Part shown: positions 56,802 through 64,000 of the stretch, one piece after another
How positions within the stretch are numbered: the stretch's first letter is position 1
How the letters are laid out: every line of letters starts with the position of its first letter
Origin: Heterodera schachtii
Lineage: Eukaryota; Nematoda; Chromadorea; Rhabditida; Heteroderidae
DNA: 64,000 bases
Assembly: GCA_023374025.1 (NCBI GenBank)
Contig: SIJG01000051.1
Span: 292,329-356,328 of the forward strand
Direction: 5' to 3'
Program-made: the position numbers and the translations under genes
The notes under the pieces: generated by a model
What the model saw: only the letters and a program-made list of their open reading frames with translations
Database searches by the model: none
Told to the model about the DNA's origin: nothing

Positions 56802-57590
56802 AGTGCTTGTCCTGTTGATGATGATTAGGGCTGCTAATTTTATGTAAATACATGTTTTTTTCCTGGATTCTCCATAGCCTAATTAGTAGGAAAAACACTT
56901 TCTTTTTTGTGTTTGCGAACAAAAGTTGGGACTTTTATTTACATATTTTTACACATTTTCGGATTTTTCTACATATTACATATGTACATATTTTTATACA
57001 TATTTTGGACTTTTTCGTACATATTTCACAATTTTTCGTACATATTTTCATTTTTTTTTTACATATTTTGAGGATTTTTGAGAATTTTTATAGAATTTTT
57101 TTTTTGAAAAATTTAAAAAATTTGTTGAAAATGTATCCCTAAAAAATCGAATTTTTTTCAAAAATGATATATCAAAATTAATTTATGAAATATTAAAATG
57201 TGATTCTAAGCCTATTTTGGTCATTTTTATGGCATTTTGTGCATATTTTCACTTATTACGAAGAATTTTTTTCCAAAAATTAACCATTTAAAAAAATTTT
57301 ATTTACATATTTTAGTACATATTTGGGGATCTTGATACATATTTCATACATATTTTAGCATTTTTTATACATATTTTATTTACATAATTCGCAAATTTTC
57401 TTACATAAAATTAGCAGCCCTAATGATGATGAATTCGGCAGAGACAAAAAAGAAGTAAATTTCTTCTCTATAAATTTGTAAATTGCTGGTGGATTCTTTT
57501 TTTCATTTGACATAATTGTTTCAATCACTTTCACAATTTCTCCAAAAGTTATTTTTTTGTCAGAGAGTTCGAGAATGAATTTAAAATTTC
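56802..57590 (-). CDS. Gene B, exon 5, split by a MITE insertion
   Basis: Acceptor TAAAATTCAG at 57591. The frame NFKFILELSDKKITFGEIVK, VIETIMSNEKKNPPAIYKFI, EKKFTSFLSLPNSSS runs to 57423, where a 597-bp hAT-type element (56826-57422) interrupts. The reading resumes at 56817 (STGQA) and ends at a canonical donor, GTATGTTAC, after 56802. Ignoring the element and one 8-bp copy, the frame and its phase fit exon 6 exactly, so the insertion is secondary. With it, a stop follows shortly unless part of the element is spliced out. Confidence 0.7.
56826..57422. mobile_element. hAT-type MITE, 'TACATATTTT' word family, copy 2, inside exon 5
   Basis: Perfect 22-bp inverted ends (TAGGGCTGCTAATTTTATGT... 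and its complement) and a perfect 8-bp duplication, ATGATGAT (56818-56825, 57423-57430). TACATATTTT words throughout. On the minus strand the right end carries TTTTAT|GTAAGA (donor-like) and the left end TAAAATTAG|C (acceptor-like), so it could behave as an intron. 597 bp. Sister of the copy at 56350-56730 by shared core (AGCCTATTTTGGTCATTTTT). Confidence 0.92.
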
Positions 57591-57706
57591 CTGAATTTTA
57601 TTTTATTTACAATTTAAAAAAAAATTAATTAATTCTAATGTTTAAAAAGACAGATTGTTAATTTAATTAATCATTTTAAAATTTTCAGATATAAATAAAT
57701 ACTAAC

Positions 57707-57825
57707 TAATATATTGTTGCTGTTTTTTCAAAATTTCTTCCGACAAATTTTGTTTTGGACACAAAAATTGAGTCCAAAAATGATTTCCATTTTCGTCAAT
57801 TTGAATAATTTGAAATGGAAATATT
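57707..57825 (-). CDS. Gene B, exon 4
   Basis: Acceptor AATTTTAG, donor AGTTAGTAT. 119 bases: one base (Gly completion), 39 codons, one base. Reads IFPFQIIQIDENGNHFWTQF, LCPKQNLSEEILKKQQQYI. With exon 3 the order 'GGW...., ..iIqID....L.....Y' is reminiscent of the N-terminal half of M13 (neprilysin-like) peptidases, but no HExxH or other M13 catalytic motif occurs in this gene, so I do not assign it. Confidence 0.78.
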
Positions 57826-57870
57826 CTAAAATTACATTTAATTAATTTTTTTTATGTCCGATTTTTATAC

Positions 57871-58008
57871 CCAATTTGATTTTCGCCACCGCTTTCTTCC
57901 GACAAACTTTTGTACGCAGAAATAAGCGTTTTCAGTTGCCATCCTCCAATGTCACGGAGTCTTTTGAAAAATCCATCGTACCATCTGTTATTCTCCGATC
58001 GGCCATAA
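57871..58008 (-). CDS. Gene B, exon 3
   Basis: Acceptor TTGCACAG, donor GGGTATAAA. 138 bases: T completing an Ile codon, 45 codons, GG. Reads YGRSENNRWYDGFFKRLRDI, GGWQLKTLISAYKSLSEESG, GENQI. Phases match exons 2 and 4 exactly. The intron before it holds a truncated 'GACTTTTT' element. Confidence 0.78.
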
Positions 58009-58129
58009 CTGTGCAATTTAATTAGTTCAGATGCATTAGTATTATTATTTAATAAATAAACTAGGGCTTTTTAATGAGCATGGATGCCAATTTAAAAAAG
58101 ATAATAGGCAGAAAATGGACTTCTCATCG

Positions 58130-58276
58130 CACGGTGACCATTTGGCGCTATTTTCGCATGATTTTTTTGTTGCATTTTTCGTGACTTTTTGCCGTTTTTA
58201 AGACTTTTTGGCGATTTTTTATGACTTTTTTAGTCGACTTGTTGAAGATGTTTAGTGACTTAAATTCCCAGTCCTA
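58130..58276. mobile_element. Truncated 'GACTTTTT' hAT-type element
   Basis: The right end AGTGACTTAAATTCCCAGTCC corresponds to the right terminus of 27618-28290 with one changed base in the CCCATCCCTA motif. GACTTTTT words precede it. The left end is missing. Confidence 0.65.
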
Positions 58277-58316
58277 TTCATCGAAATCGGCATTTTACAC
58301 CATCCCTGGTTAATAC

Positions 58317-58683
58317 ATTGTGCAAAGGATGACGCGCACGGCAAATGAGAAGGCCAATTGCATAATTTGGTTCACCACACTTTTGTCAATTTCTTTTTTC
58401 GGCTTAAAAAATTCGTTTTTGAATTTTTCAGCGATTTTATGGCCAAGCGATTGGTCAAAATGCACAAAGCCAACAAATTCATTTTGTACACGTTCTGCAC
58501 TGAATCTTGGGGCCATTTTTAAATTCTCATAAGCATCTTTTGAATCTTCGTTTTGGCTTATCACTCGGAAATGGGCAATTTCTGCCGCACATTTCACAAA
58601 TGTCAAATTGAAAACTGTCCTTTTTTGCTTCTCCGAATAATTATTTTGAGGGTATGGCTTTGGTGGATCAATCAGAATTGTAT
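58317..58683 (-). CDS. Gene B, exon 2
   Basis: Acceptor AAACTTCAG, donor GTATTAA. 367 bases, reading TILIDPPKPYPQNNYSEKQK, RTVFNLTFVKCAAEIAHFRV, then FVGFVHFDQSLGHKIAEKFK and VVNQIMQLAFSFAVRVILCT. The same-length paralogue is at 59863-60229. The C-terminal hydrophobic segment (IMQLAFSFAVRVIL) is the only membrane-like stretch. Phase 1 in, phase 2 out; joins exon 3 in frame. Family unknown. Confidence 0.8.
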
Positions 58684-59419
58684 CTGAAGTTTAAATGAAT
58701 GTCAAGTTAGAGAAATTTCGAAAAGGAAAAAATGAGAAGATCAAAGAACGGATTGATGTACTAAAAACCCCAAAAAAGTCCAAAATTTATCCCAAAAAAA
58801 TGAAAAACTGCTCAAAAATTACGTTAATTTCTCAAAAAATCTTATTCTTTATCCATTTTGCTAACACAATGCTAACCAAAACATTTCAATGCCTTTAGGC
58901 ATTAATTTTCATGGAACTTTGAAATTGAACTTCGAATAAAGCAAAACATTGATTTTGGAATTTAGATGAAGATAGCATCGACAGAAATATTTTGAAAATT
59001 TAATGTCATTTTGCCAAGAATTTTGTGCCAAAAGGATATTTTTTCAAAAAAATTTAAAAAATCGCCAAAATATGCGCTAAAAAGTAATAAAACCCAGAAA
59101 TACTAGCCACAATTTGAGTTAATATCTCTTCGAATGGATCTGCAATTCTACTATGTAGCTCGCTGTTGATTTTAAAAAAATTCAAACTTTGGCCCCAAAA
59201 CGGAAAAGTACCAAAATATGTTTTTATGTGCTAAAAACTCGCTCTAATTTATATGAGAAAAGAAGTAAAAATTCTATTTTTGAGGCTTTCATGCGATAAA
59301 ATATTCGCAAAACACAAAATTACAGAGAAATTAATTATTATTTTTTTTTATTTTGACAATTTAGTTAATAGAATTTGTGATAAATTAGTAGAATACAAAA
59401 ATTTGTAAAAGAAGCTGAC

Positions 59420-59477
59420 CCATTTTGTCGTGTTCGTCTCTGTAATTTTTGTAAAGTTCGTCCATAAACTCGGCAAA
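59420..59477 (-). CDS. Gene B, remnant of exon 1
   Basis: FAEFMDELYKNYRDEHDKM, then a GGTCAGC donor in phase 1, as exon 2 requires. Upstream the homology with copy A (60779-60949) breaks off at about 59485, so the signal-peptide part is missing: the duplication that made copy B began within exon 1. The gene may be 5'-truncated or use an unseen first exon. Confidence 0.6.
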
Positions 59478-59862
59478 AGCAATAAATTAAAAAATAAAAT
59501 TATTTCTAACTAAAAATTAATTAATCAAAAAATTTTTGATCATAACAAATTCTGATCAAAACTTTCTTAGAACGAACAAAACAAAATGATCTTTCTATCA
59601 TTCACTTGCTCTATGTGTCCTCTATTAGCCTGCAAAATTCCTAAAAAAATTTCTTTGGGTTTCAAAAAAGTTATGGCCAAAAATGTGTGAAAACCTGGCC
59701 ACATGTGTACCTTTGGCCATAACTTTGCTCAAACTTGACCAAATTTTTTGAAATTTTACAGGCTAATAGAGAACTGTTAGGGCTATCGAATGATATCTCT
59801 AATTTGGATGAGTTTGACAAAAGTTATGGGCCGTTTTTTGTTGAAAGCATATCCCTTGTTAC

Positions 59863-60229
59863 ATTATGCAAAGGATGATGCGCACGGCAAATGAGAAGGC
59901 CAATTGCATAATTTGGTTCACCACACTTTTGGCAATTTCTTCTTTCGGGTTAAAAAATTCGTTTTTGAATTTTTCGGCGATTTTATGGCCAAGCGATTGG
60001 TCAAAATGCACAAAGCCAACAAATTCAATTGTTGCATCTCTTGTTTTGTATCTTGGGCCCATTTTTAAAATCTCATAAGCATCTTTTGAATCTTCGTCTT
60101 TGTTCATCACTCGGAAATGGGCAATTTCTGCCGCACATTTCACAAATGTCAAATTAAAAACTGTCCGTTTTTGCTTCTCCGAATAATTATTTTGAGGGAA
60201 TGGCACTGGTGGATCAATCAGAATTGTAT
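59863..60229 (-). CDS. Gene A, exon 2 (paralogue of gene B exon 2)
   Basis: Acceptor AAACTTCAG, donor GTAACAAG, 367 bases. Reads VPFPQNNYSEKQKRTVFNLT, FVKCAAEIAHFRVMNKDEDS, FVGFVHFDQSLGHKIAEKFK. Differences from gene B are concentrated in the middle (MGPRYKTRDATIEF against MAPRFSAERVQNEF). No exon 3 for this copy was found; downstream lies copy B. Confidence 0.75.
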
Positions 60230-60778
60230 CTGAAGTTTAAATCAGTGTGTAGCAGAGAAATTTCGAAAAGGAAAAAATGAGAAGATCAAAGAACGGATTG
60301 ATGTCCTAAAAACCCCAAAAAGTCAAAAATATATCCAAAAAACGAAAAAACTACTCAAAAATAACGTTAATTTCTCAAAAAATCTTATTCTTTATCCATT
60401 TTGCTAACACAATGCTAACCAAAACATTTCAATGCCTTTAGGCATTAATTTTCATGGAACTTTGAAATTGAACTTCGAATAAAGCAAAACATTGATTTTG
60501 GAATTTAGATGAAGATAGCATCGACAGAAATATTTTGAAAATTTAATGTCATTTTGCCAAGAATTTTGTGCCAAGAGATATTTTTTGCTAAAAACTCGCT
60601 CTAACTTATAAGAGAAAACACGTAAAAATGCTATTTTTGAGCCTTTCATGCGAAAAAATATTCGCAAAAATACAAAATTAGAGAGAAATAAATTTTTTTT
60701 TTTTTTTAATTTTGATCAATTTAGTTAACAGAAATTGTTATTAGTTAGTAGAATATAAAATTTGTAAAATAAGCTGAC

Positions 60779-60949
60779 CCATTTTGTCGTGTTCGTCTCT
60801 GTAATTTTGTAAAGTTCGTCCATAAACTCGGCAAATGTGTGGACATTGTTGCCCAAATTTATTGGGTCCCATTTGTAGGGGGACGACACACAAATGGAAA
60901 ATTGAAGAAAATTTAGGAAAATTTGAAGAAAAAGAGGAATTGGTTTCAT
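60779..60949 (-). CDS. Gene A, exon 1 with signal peptide
   Basis: ATG at 60949 starts MKPIPLFLQIFLNFLQFSIC, a classic signal peptide (short basic start, hydrophobic core, VSS-P cleavage region), followed by SPYKWDPINLGNNVHTFAEF and MDELYK. A donor, GGTCAGC, follows codon 57. Here the poly-T near 60805 has four T where copy B has five; the reading after MDELYK therefore shifts and the phase does not fit exon 2. Either this copy is broken or the homopolymer is miscalled. An upstream in-frame ATG at 60967 is less likely. Confidence 0.7.
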
Positions 60950-61092
60950 ATTTCTAAAATTTTGCAATTTTAATGGATTTTCTATGCTACATGTTTAGAA
61001 AGGCCTGGGAAATGTGTTTTATTTTTGATTATTAAATTGAAAAATGATGGCTTCTGCTTATGTCATACTTCCTATTAGCGGCCCATCACTCA

Positions 61093-61362
61093 TTATTTGG
61101 CATTAATTAACGTGGATTTGCCACCCAAATCTCCTGACAAATGAAAAATTTTTTTGAAAAACAAATTATAACAGAAGCCTTTGCAAATGAATGTATGAAT
61201 AAATAGGCATATTAATGCATAAAAATGATTCTCTATTTTAGATTTGTCCTGAATATGTCCTGGTTTTGAAAATCTGTCCCTAATGAATTTTTCAATCAAT
61301 TTTCTGCCCACTTTTATGCAATAATTTCTTTGTAATTGACTCCATGTCAATAAGATGCCCTT
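61093..61362 (-). CDS. Gene C, exon 2-like (divergent paralogue)
   Basis: A frame after a stop reads GILLTWSQLQRNYCIKVGRK, LIEKFIRDRFSKPGHIQDKS, KIENHFYALICLFIHTFICK. It aligns with the end of gene A/B exon 2 (LGHKIAEKFKNEFFKPKKEI ... FSFAVRVILCT). The first half of the exon is not evident, so this is either a diverged or a partial copy. The true exon ends near 61175. Confidence 0.55.
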   Translation of the reverse strand, partial: KGILLTWSQLQRNYCIKVGRKLIEKFIRDRFSKPGHIQDKSKIENHFYALICLFIHTFICKGFCYNLFFKKIFHLSGDLGGKSTLINAK

Positions 61363-61818
61363 TCATAAAATTTGAAATAGAATTAATACTTTATGTTGGT
61401 TGATGAAGTAATAATTTTTTAAATTTTACTGTCAGTTTATTAAAAAACAAATTTTTTATAAAATATGGTCTGACGGTTTCAAAAATTACTCAAAATAACC
61501 AACACAAAAGGAAAATTCATTTGTTGGTCTTTGATATAAAATCTTAAATTTAAAAATGATTAAATAAAAGATAAGCAAATCATTGAACAAAATGAACAAA
61601 TTGGAAATGTACAAATCTGAAGAACCCGGATTTTGAGACAAAAAAAGCGAATTTAAGGAAAATGGCCTTGAATTAAATGCACCAAAGTTCTCATAGAAAA
61701 AGACAGTTTCGTATAATTATTTTTCTTTTCTTCGTTTCACATATTTTTCTAATTTCCGTGTAATTCTGTACGAAATTTTTGCAGTTAAACTAAGTACTCA
61801 TTTTGCAATCTTAATTAC

Positions 61819-62454
61819 TAGAGTGTTCATTTTGCAGAATATGCTGTTTTTTTTTTTTGCTAACTTGGGGCGTGATAATAAGCATGAAAAACGCATTTCT
61901 AACTTGGTTTGAGGCTTCTAAGTACACCTTTTTCATGCTGATTTTTTCTTATTTCTCGATTTTTTGATTTTTATGCTGATTTGGCATTTTTTTGCTTTTT
62001 TTGTGATCTTTCGTCATTTTAAGGAATTTTTTAAAATATTTTCAGCAATTTTCAAAAAATTTATTAACAAAAATGCAATAAAAACGAAAAATACACCCCT
62101 AAGAATCGGTCCGAAAAATTTCAGAAAAATACACCCGTAAGAAATGAAAAATTTTATCAAAATAATTCATCTCCAAAATTTATTTAATTTATTTTTTTTT
62201 GACAAGATTTTGATATTTTAAAATTATGTATCTCATTACCATTTTTAGCACCTATTTTGGAGAGGGAGCACATAAAGATTTTTGCTGCCTTTTTTCAATT
62301 TTTTGCGCCTTTAATCCCATAATTTTTATGCTTTTTTCCAATTTTTTGTGCTGATTTGGCCTTTTTTGTGCTTTTTTCATGCTTATTTTGGAAAAATTGG
62401 TGCTGTTTACAGTGCTTAATCGGTGATTTTTTGTGCTAAAAACTGAGCACTCTA
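61819..62454. mobile_element. hAT-type non-autonomous element, 'GCTTTTTT' word family
   Basis: Ends TAGAGTGTTCATTTT ... AAAACTGAGCACTCTA are imperfect inverted repeats. Perfect 8-bp duplication TTAATTAC (61811-61818, 62455-62462). TGCTTTTT/GTGCT words fill it. The core AAAAATGCAATAAAA, ACACCCCTAAGAAT and TTTCAGAAAAATACACCC is the same as in the 'CACTTTTT' element at 9769. 636 bp. Confidence 0.9.
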
Positions 62455-62769
62455 TTAATTACAGTTTATTAAATATTTATCGGTACCCATGCCGATTCGA
62501 GTCGCAAGTTAATTTTGTTACAACAAAATACATAGACAAAATATTTTATAGAAAATATGAAAGAAAATGTTTAATTGACTTTTTCTTTAATTTTAATGTT
62601 GGCTAAAAAATATAATTTTGGCTGACTTGTAATGAAAAAAAAGCTTTCTTCCATCGCTTAACGAGTTTATTTATAAAATTTTTATTTTTACGAAACGAAT
62701 GAATGGCATTTGGTGGGGAGTTTTCGAAATTCAATAGTTTAGAAAATGGTGGTGAATTGCGAACCGTCC

Positions 62770-62916
62770 AATTGGCGGCGGATTAATTTTGTAAATTTCG
62801 TCCATGAACTTGGCAAAGGTGTGGACATTGTTGCCCAAATTTATTGGGTTCCAATTGTAGGGGGACGGCACGCAAATGGAAAATTGAAGAAAATTTGAAC
62901 AAAGAGATTTGGTTTC
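62770..62916 (-). pseudogene. Gene C, exon 1 (frameshifted signal-peptide exon)
   Basis: ATG starts MKPNLFVQIFFNF, like gene A exon 1, but a net deletion in the leader shifts the frame. The conserved part FSICVPSPYNWNPINLGNNV, HTFAKFMDEIYKINPPPIG is in another frame with no ATG of its own. Either a pseudogene or an exon joined to an upstream coding exon. Confidence 0.6.
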
Positions 62917-62999
62917 ATTTTTCTAAAAATATTAGTAATTTAAGTGGAATAAGTGCATAAGTATTAAAGAATTATTTCTTTTATTTACTCACTAAAAAG

Positions 63000-63100
63000 T
63001 TTGGCATTTTTTATCTCGGAACCCAGGCTCATGGGCACAAAAAAGGAAATACTTTTCCTAAGAATCCAATGGTACTCGCTTAAAACAAAAAAAATTATTT
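63000..63100 (-). CDS. Candidate exon upstream of gene C
   Basis: EYHWILRKSISFFVPMSLGS then EIKNAKLF, ending at a canonical donor, GTGAGT (near 62995). It is GC-balanced. It could be an exon of gene C or of another gene; phase to exon 1 of gene C is off by one. Confidence 0.35.
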
Positions 63101-63179
63101 CATAAATAAACAAATGAGTTTGCAGAATAATTAATTTGACACTCTGTTTTTTTGGAGAATAAACAATCGCTGACAAAGT

Positions 63180-63880
63180 TCAGTTGCTTAATTACCTTCT
63201 AAACTTTTGGGGTTCGAATGATAATATAATAAATTTTGATGAATTTAACTGAATAAAATGGTAAAATTTCAGATTCGCATAAAAATTGTTTTATTCATGG
63301 AGAATTTAATAATGAAAATGGCATTTTCCTAATTATTTTCCTTTAGTCACACCTATAACTTAAAGAATAACATTGCTATAAAATAATATTGCCAAGAATT
63401 CAAATAAAAATTAAAAAAAACCAAAAGAGTGTAAATTTTCAGAATTTAATTGATCAGAACAGAACGTAAAAATCAACAAAAGATTTTCATGAATTTAAAA
63501 AAAAAATTTTAATTTATATTAATGTCATCTGACAAATGAGATAGCTGAATGCTGAAAAAAAATTCAATCTCTGGCATAATTGTTGAGGCTAATTAAAAAA
63601 GGAAATTTATGCAATGACGATTGAGAAGGAATCAAAGTTATGAAGCCGAGATTTTTCTGAAGGCGAACCGAGACTCCCAAGCAGCACTGTATAAAAGATC
63701 AGCTTACCATAATTTTCGAGAGTAAAGAAAATTTAAAAAAAAATTTCTTAACCCTATTATTAAATTTTTAAAACCCCAAAATTTAATTAGACAACCCCCA
63801 TCAAGTTATGCCCTGATTGTAGGGAAAATGCGTTTGTGTTTCTTGCCAAAAAATAGATTTAAAGATAATAATTGAATCAC
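63180..63880. other. AT-rich stretch, no gene seen
   Basis: No supported frame or repeat. Confidence 0.5.
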
Positions 63881-64000
63881 TAGGGTGTCCAATTATATGC
63901 ACATGCATATTTTTTCCCGGACAAACTCTGTAATCAAAGGCCTTTAAAGTCACAAAACTTGGAAATTTTTGAACAAAATCTGTTACGCCGCCTGACCCCC
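63881..64000. mobile_element. Left part of a hAT-type element cut by the window edge
   Basis: TAGGGTGTCCAATTATATGC follows TGAATCAC (63873-63880). ATGCACATGCATATTTTTTCC continues like the left ends of the 'TACATATTTT' elements, and the window ends in a variant of the GC hairpin (GTTACGCCGCCTGACC). The right end and duplication lie outside. Confidence 0.6.

Noticed and set aside
57707..58008. Firm assignment of the gene to M13 (neprilysin-like) peptidases
   Set aside because: Only a loose order of GGW and IIqID residues; no HExxH or ExxxD motif anywhere in the exons.

Overview
The window looks like a nuclear contig from a very AT-rich, intron-containing eukaryote. By eye the G+C content is about a quarter or less. 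No bacterial gene, operon or ribosome-binding pattern is visible, and open stretches are short and bounded by GT...AG signals with TTTCAG or TTTTAG acceptors. Exon style, base composition and transposon content fit a nematode, perhaps a tylenchid such as a root-knot nematode. That is inference; no marker gene settles it.

Layout. 0-5 kb: foldback and tRNA-like inverted repeats, a GA-rich tract, and small exon-like islands on the minus strand. 5-14 kb: a metalloprotease-like HExxH exon, a 768-bp hAT-type element, then a 3-kb direct tandem duplication carrying another hAT-type element. 14-25 kb: one well-bounded exon, a C-rich/CT-rich tract, a segmental duplication (about 15.9-17.3 kb and 21.7-24.4 kb) and two minus-strand remnants resembling Merlin/ISXO2 transposase. 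25-39 kb: mostly featureless AT-rich DNA with a 'GACTTTTT' hAT-type element, a mariner-like element and isolated exon-like islands. 39-49 kb: a second HExxH exon, another hAT-type element and five short pieces of the ISXO2-type 'IGGPG..VeIDE' catalytic exon. 49-64 kb: a foldback, a 1.2-kb element built from CCCCCG words, and the only real gene cluster.

That cluster is on the minus strand from about 63 to 52.9 kb. It encodes tandem paralogues of a secreted-looking protein of unknown function. For one copy, seven exons (2 to 8) can be placed with clear splice sites. Six of these join in frame; the last junction does not. Several non-autonomous transposons sit in its introns, and one has landed inside exon 5.

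The most striking content is a set of TIR elements that mostly lack coding capacity. Nine full-length examples begin TAGGG or CAGGG-like (TAAGG and TAGAG occur as variants) and have an 8-bp target-site duplication, as hAT elements do. Each is filled with a different short reiterated word (tttcgc, cacttttt, gacttttt, tacatatttt, gcttttt, cccccg, atatgg). Several with different words share the same internal modules: ACACCCCTAAGAAT and a GC-rich hairpin. A tenth, with a weaker ACCGGT word, lies at 42.8 kb.
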